Positions 7,816 through 18,148 of a stretch of 41,868 nt of DNA are shown here, one piece after another; the first letter of the stretch is position 1; every line of letters begins with the position of its first letter. The notes beneath the pieces were generated by a model. It was not told the origin of the DNA. It saw only the letters and a list, made by a program, of their open reading frames with translations, and searched no databases. A program made the position numbers and the translations under genes. This stretch comes from Pseudomonadota bacterium. Its GTDB lineage: Bacteria > Pseudomonadota > Gammaproteobacteria > Burkholderiales > Burkholderiaceae_C. The DNA is taken from the NCBI GenBank assembly GCA_963205335.1, contig CAUJIM010000042.1, forward strand, positions 1 through 41,868. Direction: 5' to 3'.

Positions 7816-8705
7816 GGCGCTTCGGCCCGGTCCGGCCCTGCCAGCGCCGCCGGCGCGGGCCTTGCGGCGACGTCGATCACCGGCCCGGCGGGCGCGGCGG
7901 GCGGCGGCGCGGCCTGCGCCCGCATCTGCTGCAGCGCCGCGAGGCAGTAGTGCGCAAACCACAGCGACGAGAAGGCGAACACCAGCGTGTAGATCCAGAT
8001 CGCCGCCGGGATCAGCACGAAGAACGCGGCGACGAACAGCACGCCCGAAACCCAGACGATGCCGGGCGCCGCGCCGAGGAAGCCGCAAAAAACGCCGATC
8101 AGCAGCAGGCTGCCGCGGTGGCGCGCGAAGAGTGCCTTGCGCTCGTCCCGGCTCGCGTGCTCGGAGAGCGCGTCGAACGCCATCACCCGGTAGGTCAGCC
8201 AGCCCCAGATCAGCGGCGGCAGGATCAGCACCAGCGGCGGGATCAGCCACAGCGGCACCGACAGCACCAGCGCCACCAGCGCCAGCACGGTGGAGGACAG
8301 CGACCACCAGAGGCTGCCGACGAAGCCCGCGCCATGCAGGCGCTGCAGCTCGGGGAAGCGCCGCTTGGCCACCAGGTCGACGATGGCCGGCACCATCAGC
8401 ACCGAGACCGCGAGCACGCAGACGAAGACGATGACCGGCGTGGTGGCGAGCACCACCAGCAGCGGCGCCAGCACCGAGGGCAGGTCGCGCACGCCCAGGT
8501 GCGCCAGCCAGCCCCAGACCGTGCCCAGCCAGGCCGTGCCGTCGAGCAGCTGCTGCATCCAGGCCAGCGCCGGCGCCCAGAGGAAGTAGCCGGCCCCGGC
8601 GGCGATCAACCCGATCAGCACCAGCGGCAGGATGGAGAGCGCGATCACGCGCGGCATCAGGCAGTAGCCGACGGCGCGCCAGAAGGAGTCGATCAGGAGG
8701 CCCAT
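7812..8705 (-). CDS. EI24-domain (CysZ-like) inner-membrane protein
   Basis: The gene encodes 297 residues when started at the ATG reading MGLLIDSFWRAVGYCLMP. A TTG three codons upstream is less likely. The order of features is an amphipathic N-terminal helix, strong spans near residues 22-45, 70-105 and 145-180, and a long hydrophobic pair near 205-260. The polar central stretch with ERKALFARHR fits the EI24/CysZ superfamily. E. coli CysZ imports sulfate, but Burkholderiales have many paralogues of unknown substrate. Coupling to the molybdopterin-domain gene hints at, but does not prove, a link to sulfate or molybdate. No clear ribosome site is seen. Confidence 0.85.
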   Translation of the reverse strand: MGLLIDSFWRAVGYCLMPRVIALSILPLVLIGLIAAGAGYFLWAPALAWMQQLLDGTAWLGTVWGWLAHLGVRDLPSVLAPLLVVLATTPVIVFVCVLAVSVLMVPAIVDLVAKRRFPELQRLHGAGFVGSLWWSLSSTVLALVALVLSVPLWLIPPLVLILPPLIWGWLTYRVMAFDALSEHASRDERKALFARHRGSLLLIGVFCGFLGAAPGIVWVSGVLFVAAFFVLIPAAIWIYTLVFAFSSLWFAHYCLAALQQMRAQAAPPPAAPAGPVIDVAARPAPAALAGPDRAEAP

Positions 8706-8745
8706 GGTGCGCAAAGCATAGCGCCTGCCGGCCCCGGCGCCACGC

Positions 8746-9651
8746 TCACCCGCGCAGCGCCGCCCTCAGCTGCGCGCCCACCTCGGGGCGCTGGGCGAAC
8801 GGATCGGGCGGATTGCCCTGCCCGACGATGGCCTCCATCCGGCTTTGCACGTTGCCCAGCGCCTGCGGGTGGCTGAAGACGTAGAAGCGGTCGCCCGCCA
8901 CCGCCTCGAACACCTTGTGCGCCACCTCGGCGGCGCTGACCCTGCCGCTGGCCACGGCCTTGTCCAGCATCGCCTGGCCGATGCGCTGGCTGGCGGTGGG
9001 CGCCGCGTCCGACGCCGCCGCCCCCGGGCGGTTGCGCCCGCTCTGCGTGATGCCGGTGGGCACGAAGTACGGGCAGAGCACGCTCGCGCCGACCTGGTCG
9101 TTCACCAGCCGCAGGTCCTGGAACAGCGTCTCGGTGAGCGCCACCACCGCGTGCTTGCTGACGTTGTACACGCCCATGTTGGGCGGCGTGAGCAGCCCGG
9201 CCATGCTCGCGGTGTTGACGATGTGGCCGCGCCAGGCCGGGTCGGCCCGCGCGGCCGCGAGCATCATCGGCGTGAACAGGCGCACGCCGTGGACCACGCC
9301 CCAGAGGTTGACTCCCAGCACCCACTGCCAGTCGGCCAGCGAGTTCTCCCAGACCAGGCCGCCCGAGCCCACGCCGGCGTTGTTGAAGACCAGGTGCGGC
9401 GCGCCGAAGCGCTCGCGCACCGCGTCGGCCAGCTGCTGCATCTGCCCGGCGTCGGACACGTCGACGCGCCGCGCCAGCACCTCGGCGCCCGCCGCCCGGC
9501 ACTCCGCGGCCGCCGCATCGAGCGCGTCCTGCTGCACGTCGACCAGCACCAGCCGCATGCCGCGCGCCGCCGCGATGCGCGCGCACTCCAGGCCGAAGCC
9601 CGATCCGGCGCCGGTCAGCACCGCCGTCCTGCCTGCGAAATCCTCGATCAT
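8746..9651 (-). CDS. Short-chain dehydrogenase/reductase (SDR)
   Basis: The gene encodes 301 residues. It has the classical SDR pattern: cofactor loop TGAGSGFG (residues 13-20), an Asp after beta-2 (VLVDVQ, which favours NAD), the NNAG motif in LVFNNAGVGSGG, catalytic Ser in NTASMAG, and the YNVSK pair (Tyr162, Lys166). After the catalytic helix comes CPYFVPTGITQSGRNRPG, and an extended C-terminus follows. The substrate is unknown; relatives act on hydroxy-acyl or alcohol substrates. It follows the CurA-like reductase on the same strand with an 18-base gap, so a shared operon is likely. Confidence 0.92.
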   Translation of the reverse strand: MIEDFAGRTAVLTGAGSGFGLECARIAAARGMRLVLVDVQQDALDAAAAECRAAGAEVLARRVDVSDAGQMQQLADAVRERFGAPHLVFNNAGVGSGGLVWENSLADWQWVLGVNLWGVVHGVRLFTPMMLAAARADPAWRGHIVNTASMAGLLTPPNMGVYNVSKHAVVALTETLFQDLRLVNDQVGASVLCPYFVPTGITQSGRNRPGAAASDAAPTASQRIGQAMLDKAVASGRVSAAEVAHKVFEAVAGDRFYVFSHPQALGNVQSRMEAIVGQGNPPDPFAQRPEVGAQLRAALRG

Positions 9652-9669
9652 CGAAACACTCCCTTCAGT

Positions 9670-10686
9670 TCAAATGAGTTTGACCAGCTGCTTGCCCAGG
9701 TTCCTGCCGCGCAGCAAGCCGAGGAAGGCCTCGGGCGCGCTCGCCAGGCCCTGCGCGATGCTCTCGCGCGGACGCAGCTTGCCCGCCGCCACCAGCGCAG
9801 CGAGCTCGGCCAGCGCCTGTGGCCACAGCTGCATGTGCTCGCTGACGATGAAGCCCTCCACGCGCATGCGGTTGACGAGGATCAGCGCCGGGTTCAGCAG
9901 CGGCAGCGGCGCGCCGTCGTAGCCCGCGATCATTCCGCACAGCGCCACGCGGGCGAAGGCGTTGGCGCGCAGCAGCACGGCATCGAGCACATAGCCGCCG
10001 ACGTTCTCGAAATGCCCGTCGATGCCGTTCGGGCACGCGTCCTTGAGCGCCCGCGACATGGCCTTCAGGTCGCCGTGCGCGCGGTGGTCGATGCAGGCGT
10101 CGAAGCCCAGCTCCCCGGTGGCGTAGCGGCATTTTTCCGGCCCACCCGCGATGCCGACCACGCGGCAGCCGCGCGCCTTGGCCAGCGCCACGAAGCTGCT
10201 GCCCACGGCGCCGGTGGCGGCGCTCACCGTCAGCGTCTGCCCGGGCTTGGGGTCGATGATCTGCGTCAGGCCATACCAGGCCGTCACGCCCGGCATGCCC
10301 ACGGCGCCGAGGTAGTACGACAGCGGCACCTGCGCCACATCGACCTTGCGCAGTGCGCCCGGGACATCGGCATCGACCACGCCGTACTCCTGCCAGCCGC
10401 CCATGCCGACGACCCGGTCGCCCACGGCGTACTTCGGGTGGCGGCTCTCGAGCACCTCGCCCGCGGTGCCGCCGATCATCACCTCGCCCAGCGGCTGGCT
10501 CGCGGCGTAGCTCTTGCCTTCGTTCATCCGGCCGCGCATATAGGGGTCCAGGCTCAGGTAGTGGTGGCGCACCAGCACCTGGCCATCCTGCAGCGGCGGC
10601 GTTTCCACGGTGACGAGCCGGAAGTCGTCGGCCGTGGCCGCGCCCTGCGGGCGCTTGTCGAGCAAGATTTGCTGGTTGCGGGGCAT
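9670..10686 (-). CDS. NADP-dependent zinc-free MDR oxidoreductase (CurA/leukotriene-dehydrogenase type)
   Basis: The gene encodes 338 residues. The N-terminal part has the family motif YLSLDPYMRGRMN, with no zinc-binding Cys, and the Rossmann loop reads SAATGAVGSSFVALAKARGC. HFENVGG and NRMRVEGFIVSEH near the end are also typical. Relatives reduce the double bond of alpha,beta-unsaturated ketones or aldehydes with NADPH (curcumin reductase, prostaglandin reductase). The ribosome site AGGAGG is 6 bases upstream of the ATG, just outside repeat copy R2. The neighbouring SDRs and thioesterase suggest an acyl or carbonyl degradation cluster, whose substrate is not deducible here. Confidence 0.93.
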   Translation of the reverse strand: MPRNQQILLDKRPQGAATADDFRLVTVETPPLQDGQVLVRHHYLSLDPYMRGRMNEGKSYAASQPLGEVMIGGTAGEVLESRHPKYAVGDRVVGMGGWQEYGVVDADVPGALRKVDVAQVPLSYYLGAVGMPGVTAWYGLTQIIDPKPGQTLTVSAATGAVGSSFVALAKARGCRVVGIAGGPEKCRYATGELGFDACIDHRAHGDLKAMSRALKDACPNGIDGHFENVGGYVLDAVLLRANAFARVALCGMIAGYDGAPLPLLNPALILVNRMRVEGFIVSEHMQLWPQALAELAALVAAGKLRPRESIAQGLASAPEAFLGLLRGRNLGKQLVKLI

Positions 10687-10699
10687 TGCGACCTCCTAT

Positions 10700-10757
10700 G
10701 GTTTCAATAGCTGCTTGCGCTGGCTGCATAAGCGCTGGAGCCGTATTTCATTGAAAA
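10700..10757 (+). repeat. Dispersed palindromic repeat, copy R2
   Basis: It reads ATAGCTGCTTGCGC, a 10-base centre, then AGCGCTGGAGCC and TTTCATTG. The inverted arms are TTGCGC and AGCGCTGGAG. The left side is 4 bases from the ribosome site of the reductase gene. The right side supplies the stop codon (10748-10750) of the thioesterase gene. Confidence 0.8.
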
Positions 10758-11197
10758 TCCCGGGCCGCACTACCAGCCGTAGGATCCGCCAGGCGCGAGA
10801 GGTACTTGAACGTGCCGGTGGCGTGGCAACAGGGCTCGCCACCGGCATCGAGCACCGTGCCCTCGGCGAACGCCAGGCTGCGCGTGCGGTGCAGCAGCCG
10901 CCCGCGCGCCACCAGCAGGCCAACGGCCGGCCGCAGGAAGCTGGTCTTCATCTCCACCGTCACCATGCCCATGCCCCTGGCCAGCGACTCGCTGCGCGCG
11001 GCCATGGCCATGGCCACGTCCAGCAGCGTCATCAGGGCGCCGCCGTGCGTGATGCGCCAGGAGTTCAGATGCTCGGGCCTGGCCTCGTAGTGCAGCTCGG
11101 AGCACCCCTCGCCCATCTGCACCAGCGTGAAGCCGAGCGAGCGGACGAAGGGAATGTCGATATCGAAGCCCAGGCCCGGCGCCTGCTCCTGCTCCAC
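10748..11197 (-). CDS. Hotdog-fold (PaaI-type) thioesterase
   Basis: The gene encodes 149 residues when started at the GTG that lies 2 bases after the stop of the upstream SDR. The HGGALMTLLDVAMAMAA helix with its conserved HGG and Asp is the PaaI/4HBT signature. GMVTVEMKTSFLRPA and GRLLHRTRSLAFAEGTV follow as the usual beta strands. The protein should hydrolyse acyl- or aryl-CoA thioesters in the cytoplasm. The weak GGGGG ribosome site and the close spacing argue for coupling to the SDR. The stop codon is not native-looking: it is formed inside repeat copy R2, so the last residues (about ARDFQ) were set by the repeat. Confidence 0.88.
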   Translation of the reverse strand: MEQEQAPGLGFDIDIPFVRSLGFTLVQMGEGCSELHYEARPEHLNSWRITHGGALMTLLDVAMAMAARSESLARGMGMVTVEMKTSFLRPAVGLLVARGRLLHRTRSLAFAEGTVLDAGGEPCCHATGTFKYLSRLADPTAGSAARDFQ

Positions 11198-11199
11198 GC

Positions 11200-11991
11200 T
11201 CAACCCCCGACGAGCGCGCTCACGCCGCCGTCCACCGCCATCCACTGCCCGGTGATGTGCTTGCCCGCGTCGCTCGCGTACAGCAGCACCAGGCCCTTGA
11301 GGTCCTCGTCGTCGCCCAGGCGCTGCAGCGGCGCGTGCGCCTTCATCTGCTCCTCGCCCATGCGCTCGATCAGCACCGCGGCCATCTTGGTCTTGAAGAA
11401 GCCCGGGCAGACCGCGTTCACGCGGATGCCGTAGGCGCCCCACTCGCCCGCCAGCGCCCGCGTGAAATTGAGCACCGCGCCCTTGGAGGTGTTGTAGGCG
11501 ATGGTCTTCATGCCCACCGGGTTGCCGCCCAGCCCCGCGATCGACGCGATGTTGATGATGCTGCCGCGCCGGCGCGGGATCATGCTGGCCTTGGCGACCG
11601 CCTGCGACAGCAGGAAGTAGCCGCGCACGTTCAGGTTCATCACCTTGTCCCAGGCGCTCGCGGGATGGTCCTCGGCCGGCGCGCCCCAGCTCGCCCCGGC
11701 GTTGTTCACGAGGATGTCCACCTCGCCCATGCGGCGCAGCGTCTCGCTCGCCAGGCGCTGCAAGTCGGCCTCCTGCGCGCAATCGGCGGCGATCCAGCGC
11801 GCGTCGATGCCCGCGGCCTGCAGCTCGGCGACGGCCTGCTCCAGCTCGTCGGCCTTGCGGCTCGCCAGCATGATGCGCGCGCCCGCCTCGCCGAGCGCAT
11901 GCGCCATCTGCAGGCCCAGGCCGCGCGAGCCACCGGTCACGAGGGCGCTCTGGCCCGAAAGGTCGAACAATTGTTGTACGGTGCGAGTCAT
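11200..11991 (-). CDS. SDR-family oxidoreductase
   Basis: The gene encodes 263 residues. Motifs are TGGSRGLG (residues 19-26), the Arg/Lys after beta-2 in ASRKADE that favours NADP, VNNAGASWG, the catalytic Ser in NIASIAG, and YNTSK (Tyr166, Lys170). CPGFFKTKM and GQWMAVDGGVSA end the fold. The closest themes are 3-oxoacyl-ACP reductase and gluconate/acetoacetyl reductases, and the substrate cannot be chosen. AGGAG lies 8 bases before the ATG. It heads the minus-strand group SDR, thioesterase, reductase, SDR and is divergent from murI. Confidence 0.92.
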   Translation of the reverse strand: MTRTVQQLFDLSGQSALVTGGSRGLGLQMAHALGEAGARIMLASRKADELEQAVAELQAAGIDARWIAADCAQEADLQRLASETLRRMGEVDILVNNAGASWGAPAEDHPASAWDKVMNLNVRGYFLLSQAVAKASMIPRRRGSIINIASIAGLGGNPVGMKTIAYNTSKGAVLNFTRALAGEWGAYGIRVNAVCPGFFKTKMAAVLIERMGEEQMKAHAPLQRLGDDEDLKGLVLLYASDAGKHITGQWMAVDGGVSALVGG

Positions 11992-12147
11992 TGCGTGCGC
12001 TCTCCTGGTGTTGTGCATGGCTGGCGCCCGCGGCGCCCAGGCAGGCATTGTGGCGCGGGCGCCGGCCGGGCGATGTCGCCTGCGCGAATGCCGGCGCGCG
12101 GCGGTATGCTTGCCGGGTTCCCCCGCAGCCCGCCCCGCACCCGCCCC

Positions 12148-13008
12148 ATGCCCTCCCCCGTACGCAGCGCACCGATCGGCGTTTTCGACAGCGGCATCGG
12201 CGGCCTGAGCGTACTGCAGGCGCTGCGCCAGGAGCTGCCGCACGAGCGCTTCGTCTACCTGGCCGACAGCGGCCACGCGCCCTACGGCGAAAAGGGCGAA
12301 CCCTTCGTGCGCGCGCGCAGCCTGGCGATCGCCCGCCACCTGTGCCGCGAGTACCGCATCAAGGCACTCGTCGTCGCCTGCAACACGGCCACGGCGGCGG
12401 CGGTGGAGACCCTGCGCAGCGCCCTGCCGGAACTGCCCATGGTCGGCGTCGAGCCGGCACTCAAGCCCGCCGCACGGCTGAGCCGCACCCACCACGTGGG
12501 CGTGCTGGCCACGCGCGGCACGGCGCAGAGCGCGCGCTTCGCCCGCCTGGCCGCCGAACACGCGGGCGCCACGCAGTTCCACGTGCAGGCCTGCGACGGC
12601 CTGGCCCACGCGATCGAGCAAAGCACCGAAGAGGCGGCGCCCGCAGCCGCATCGACAGAAAAAATAAGAGCACTCTGCGCGCGCTACACCAGCGCTCTGG
12701 GCCGATTCGGCACGCAAGACGGCGAGATCGACACGCTGGTGCTGGGCTGCACCCACTACGTGTTCGCCGAGCCCCTGCTCCAGGCGCTCGTCGGGCCGCA
12801 GGTGCAGATCATTGCCACCGGCGCCGCCGTGGCGCGCCAGACGCGGCGCCTCCTCGAACAGCTGCAGGCGCAGGGGGAATCCGGGGAGCCCGCGTCCGGG
12901 CAGATCCGGCTCTGCACCACCGGCTCGCTGCCGGCCCTGCAGGCCGCGGCACGGCGCTGGCTCGACCTGCCCGCGAGCCGCTGCGCCAGCGTCTGCGTGC
13001 AGATGTAG
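12148..13008 (+). CDS. murI: Glutamate racemase
   Basis: The gene encodes 286 residues. The enzyme converts L- to D-glutamate for peptidoglycan. Visible motifs are GVFDSGIGGLSVL (catalytic Asp14), ACNTATAAAV (Cys78), VGVEPALKPA, and LGCTHYVFAEP (Cys201), so both catalytic cysteines are present. Residues about 170-188 (STEKIRALCARYTSALGRFG) are encoded by a copy of the dispersed palindromic repeat and contain the codons ATA and AGA, which are very rare in this GC-rich genome. The region aligns with a variable surface helix before the second catalytic Cys, so activity should be kept. No good ribosome site is seen before the chosen ATG, but the motif spacing supports it. Confidence 0.95.
   Translation: MPSPVRSAPIGVFDSGIGGLSVLQALRQELPHERFVYLADSGHAPYGEKGEPFVRARSLAIARHLCREYRIKALVVACNTATAAAVETLRSALPELPMVGVEPALKPAARLSRTHHVGVLATRGTAQSARFARLAAEHAGATQFHVQACDGLAHAIEQSTEEAAPAAASTEKIRALCARYTSALGRFGTQDGEIDTLVLGCTHYVFAEPLLQALVGPQVQIIATGAAVARQTRRLLEQLQAQGESGEPASGQIRLCTTGSLPALQAAARRWLDLPASRCASVCVQM
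12656..12711 (+). repeat. Dispersed palindromic repeat, copy R3 (inside murI)
   Basis: It has an A-rich start (AAAAAATA), GAGC, CTGCGCGCGC, a short centre, AGCGCTCTGGG, and then CCGATTCGG. The last eight bases, CGATTCGG, match copy R1, the other plus-strand copy inside a gene. It is more degenerate than the intergenic copies. Confidence 0.5.
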
Positions 13009-13025
13009 AAAAGCCGGGCGCGAGT

Positions 13026-13646
13026 TCAGTGCAGGTGGCGCGGGCGGCGGTTGCCGCCGCCCCGGCCGCCACCCGTGCCGCGCGGGCGCTTGCTCAGGTC
13101 GAGCGAACTCACGAGCGCGTCGAAACGCTCGGAAAACAGCTTGTCGATCTCGGCCACCACGCCGGATAGCTCGGCCGCGTCGAAGTGGCGCTCCATCACG
13201 TTGACCACGTCCTGCACCAGCAGGTCGCGCTGCACCTGCATGATCGCCGCCGGCGTGGGGCCGACGAACAGCATCACGAAATCGTCGCGCGACTCGGCGT
13301 CTTCATCGGCCTCGTCCTCGTCGAACTCGGTGTCGTAGAACGTCACCTCGATCGCCGCGCCCTGCTCGGCGATTTCGTTGAGGCTCATGCACATCTCGTC
13401 GAGCGACTGGCGGAAATCCTCGTCGCCGTGCACCGTCCAGCACATCTGCAGCATCCGCTCCTTGGTCTCGAACTGGATGCCCGGCTCCTCCTCGTAGACG
13501 CTGGCCGCGCCATCGGCGAGCGAGCGCGCCCCGGCGTACTGCCACAGGGGCTTGAGCGCGTCCTGCAACTGCGCGAAATCCACGCCGGGGCGCAGCTGCA
13601 CCTCGCCATGGACGTGGATTTCAAAAGGAGCGTTGTAATCAGACAT
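13026..13646 (-). CDS. DUF6806-like conserved protein
   Basis: The gene encodes 206 residues. It begins MSDYNAPFEIHVHGEVQLRPG and continues as a soluble alpha/beta protein with a very acidic patch in the middle (TEFDEDEADEDAESRDDF). It ends in a basic Gly/Arg-rich tail (RPRGTGGGRGGGNRRP) that could bind nucleic acid. I recognise it as a conserved Burkholderiales family (DUF6806-like) with no known function, and the name is from memory. Its ATG lies only 11 bases after the CCA end of tRNA-Leu on the same strand. Its mRNA leader is therefore probably made by tRNA 3' processing. It is convergent with murI, with 17 bases between them. Confidence 0.8.
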   Translation of the reverse strand: MSDYNAPFEIHVHGEVQLRPGVDFAQLQDALKPLWQYAGARSLADGAASVYEEEPGIQFETKERMLQMCWTVHGDEDFRQSLDEMCMSLNEIAEQGAAIEVTFYDTEFDEDEADEDAESRDDFVMLFVGPTPAAIMQVQRDLLVQDVVNVMERHFDAAELSGVVAEIDKLFSERFDALVSSLDLSKRPRGTGGGRGGGNRRPRHLH

Positions 13647-13657
13647 GGATGTTTCTC

Positions 13658-13750
13658 TGGTGCCCCGAGCCGGGGTCGAACCGGCACGCCCCTTTTCAGG
13701 AAGGCAGCGGATTTTAAGTCCGCAGTGTCTACCAATTTCACCATCGGGGC
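13658..13750 (-). tRNA. tRNA-Leu (anticodon TAA)
   Basis: The minus strand folds as a class II tRNA with acceptor GCCCCGA/TCGGGGC, the anticodon loop CTTAAAA (TAA), a long variable arm, TTCGA in the T loop and an encoded CCA. It is 93 nt with CCA. It is the last tRNA of the cluster and is followed 11 bases later by a protein gene. A possible own promoter lies upstream (TTGCGC, 17 bases, TACGCT on the minus strand). Confidence 0.97.
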
Positions 13751-13834
13751 ATGGCGCGCGCGGCGGCCGCCTCGCCGACAGCGTAACCCGCAACACGGGC
13801 CAGCGCAAACGCATCCGCTCCGGGCGACGCAACG

Positions 13835-13859
13835 AAAAAGGGAAGCGCGAGGCTTCCCT
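13835..13859 (-). terminator. Terminator-like hairpin after tRNA-Gly copy 1
   Basis: On the minus strand AGGGAAGC pairs perfectly with GCTTCCCT across a 5-base loop and is followed by TTTT. It lies between tRNA-Gly (copy 1) and tRNA-Leu. Confidence 0.8.
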
Positions 13860-13868
13860 GGCAAAAAC

Positions 13869-13944
13869 TGGAGCGGGAAACGAGTCTCGAACTCGCGACC
13901 TCAACCTTGGCAAGGTTGCGCTCTACCAACTGAGCTATTCCCGC
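13869..13944 (-). tRNA. tRNA-Gly (anticodon GCC), copy 1
   Basis: It is a 76-nt cloverleaf with acceptor GCGGGAA/TTCCCGC, discriminator T, encoded CCA, and the loop TTGCCAA giving anticodon GCC. It differs from copy 2 by a compensatory change in the T stem: here the second pair is C-G (GCGAG with CTCGT), in copy 2 it is G-C. Confidence 0.98.
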
Positions 13945-13988
13945 ACTCGCGAAGCCGTGCATTGTAGCATCGCGGCAGCACGGCGAAC

Positions 13989-14062
13989 TGGAGGCGCGGC
14001 CCGGAGTCGAACCGGGCTAGACGGATTTGCAATCCGGTGCATAACCGCTTTGCTACCGCGCC
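13989..14062 (-). tRNA. tRNA-Cys (anticodon GCA)
   Basis: It is a 74-nt cloverleaf with acceptor GGCGCGG/CCGCGCC, discriminator T and encoded CCA. The anticodon loop is ATTGCAAAT with GCA in the centre, and the T loop is GTTCGACTC. It lies 16 bases after the T-run of the hairpin that follows tRNA-Gly copy 2. Confidence 0.98.
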
Positions 14063-14078
14063 ATCGGGTGGGTTTTAG

Positions 14079-14105
14079 AAAAAAGGGGAAGCATCGCCTC
14101 CCCTT
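14079..14105 (-). terminator. Terminator-like hairpin after tRNA-Gly copy 2
   Basis: On the minus strand AAGGGGAGGC pairs with GCTTCCCCTT (one G-U pair) across a 3-base loop and runs into six T. It looks like a strong intrinsic terminator, yet it lies inside the tRNA cluster, directly before tRNA-Cys. Confidence 0.82.
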
Positions 14106-14119
14106 TCTTGCACCAACCG

Positions 14120-14195
14120 TGGAGCGGGAAAGGAGTCTCGAACTCCCGACCTCAACCTTGGCAAGGTTGCGCTCTACCAACTGAGCTATTCCCGC
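14120..14195 (-). tRNA. tRNA-Gly (anticodon GCC), copy 2
   Basis: It is a 76-nt cloverleaf, identical to copy 1 except for the compensated pair in the T stem (GGGAG with CTCCT). CCA is encoded. It is the first tRNA of the cluster, about 31 bases after the predicted transcription start. Confidence 0.98.
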
Positions 14196-14232
14196 GTCGT
14201 GCAAAAGGCCACGCCTTTCGCAAGAGACGCGC

Positions 14233-14260
14233 ATTGTAGGCGATTTTCCGCCGGTTTCAG
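14233..14260 (-). promoter_or_regulatory. Promoter of the tRNA cluster
   Basis: On the minus strand CTGAAA (14255-14260) and TACAAT (14233-14238) are separated by 16 bases, a good sigma-70 pair. The start would fall near 14226. The site lies between the end of lon and tRNA-Gly copy 2. Confidence 0.7.
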
Positions 14261-14287
14261 GCCTTGCGAGGCCCTCCGCCGGCGCCT

Positions 14288-16717
<2,430 letters not shown>

Positions 16718-16837
16718 GGGCAATCCTCAGAGAGCGCCACGCAACGCGCGGCAAAAAGTCGTCAACATCCAATCGTCTGGCGCAGCGGCACGCGGGGGCG
16801 AACGCCTGGCCGGCACCGCGCACGCGCACGAAGCCCC

Positions 16838-18103
16838 TCAGGCCTTCTTCGCCGCTTCCCGATAGACCAGCAGCGGTGGTTTGCTTTCCTCGATCGTGCC
16901 CTCCTCGACCACCACTTTTTCCACGTTGCTCGCGTTGGGCAGATCGAACATGGTGCCGATCAGCGCCTGTTCAAGGATGGAGCGCAGGCCGCGCGCGCCG
17001 GTCTTGCGCGCGATCGCCTTGCGCGCGATCGCCTTCAGCGCCGACGGCCGGATTTCGAGCTCCACGCCTTCCATCTCCAGCAGCGCGCCGTACTGCTTGA
17101 CGAGCGCGTTGCGCGGCTCGGTCAGGATGCGCACCAGCGCTTCCTCGCCGAGCTCGGAGAGCGCGGTGACCACCGGCATGCGCCCGACGAGCTCTGGGAT
17201 CAGGCCGTACTTGATCAGGTCCTCGGGTTCGATGTCCTGGAACACCTCGGTCAGCGAGCGCTGCTTCTTGCTCTTCACCGTGGCGCCGAAACCGATGCCG
17301 GACGCTTCGGTCCGGTTTTCGATGACTTTCTCGAGCCCGGCGAACGCGCCGCCGCAGATGAACAGGATGTTGGTCGTATCCACCTGCAGGAAATCCTGGT
17401 TGGGGTGCTTCCTGCCGCCCTGCGGCGGCACGCTCGCCATCGTGCCCTCGATGAGCTTGAGCAGCGCCTGCTGCACGCCCTCGCCCGAGACGTCGCGCGT
17501 GATGCTGGGGTTGTCGCTCTTGCGCGTGATCTTGTCGATCTCGTCGATGTAGACGATGCCGCGCTGCGCCCGCTCGACATCGTAGTTGCAGGCCTGCAGC
17601 AGCTTGCTGATGATGTTCTCCACGTCCTCGCCGACGTAGCCCGCCTCGGTCAGCGTGGTGGCGTCGGCCATCACGAAGGGCACGTCGAGCTGGCGCGCCA
17701 GCGTCTGCGCCAGCAGCGTCTTGCCCGAGCCCGTGGGGCCGATGAGCAGGATGTTGCTCTTGGACAGCTCGACCTCGTCCTTGCCCGCCTTCTCCTTGTG
17801 GCGCAGGCGCTTGTAGTGGTTGTAGACCGCCACCGCCAGGGTGCGCTTGGGCGCCTCCTGGTCGATCACGTAGCTGTCGAGGTTGGCCTTGATCTCGGCC
17901 GGGGTCGGCAGATCGCCGCGCCCGCCGTGGGCCGGGTCCAGCACCGGCTGCTCGTCGCGAATGATTTCATTGCACAGGTCGATGCACTCGTCGCAGATGA
18001 ACACCGACGGGCCGGCGATCAGCTTCTTGACTTCGTGCTGGCTTTTGCCGCAGAACGAGCAGTACAGGGTTTTTTCGCTGGAAGAGCCTTTTTTCTCGGC
18101 CAT
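16838..18103 (-). CDS. clpX: ClpX, ATPase subunit of ClpXP
   Basis: The gene encodes 421 residues. The N-terminal zinc-binding domain shows two CxxC-type pairs (YCSFCGKS and [10 protein letters not shown]). The AAA+ domain follows with Walker A GPTGSGKT, Walker [10 protein letters not shown], sensor [10 protein letters not shown] and a C-terminal [10 protein letters not shown]. ClpX unfolds proteins and feeds them to ClpP. It lies downstream of clpP on the same strand, but a strong terminator-like hairpin stands between them. clpX and lon are therefore probably transcribed in part from their own promoter. Confidence 0.98.
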   Translation of the reverse strand: MAEKKGSSSEKTLYCSFCGKSQHEVKKLIAGPSVFICDECIDLCNEIIRDEQPVLDPAHGGRGDLPTPAEIKANLDSYVIDQEAPKRTLAVAVYNHYKRLRHKEKAGKDEVELSKSNILLIGPTGSGKTLLAQTLARQLDVPFVMADATTLTEAGYVGEDVENIISKLLQACNYDVERAQRGIVYIDEIDKITRKSDNPSITRDVSGEGVQQALLKLIEGTMASVPPQGGRKHPNQDFLQVDTTNILFICGGAFAGLEKVIENRTEASGIGFGATVKSKKQRSLTEVFQDIEPEDLIKYGLIPELVGRMPVVTALSELGEEALVRILTEPRNALVKQYGALLEMEGVELEIRPSALKAIARKAIARKTGARGLRSILEQALIGTMFDLPNASNVEKVVVEEGTIEESKPPLLVYREAAKKA

Positions 18104-18148
18104 GGGGCAATGCCTTGATCAGGGAATGTGAAGTGATGATACTCAAAT

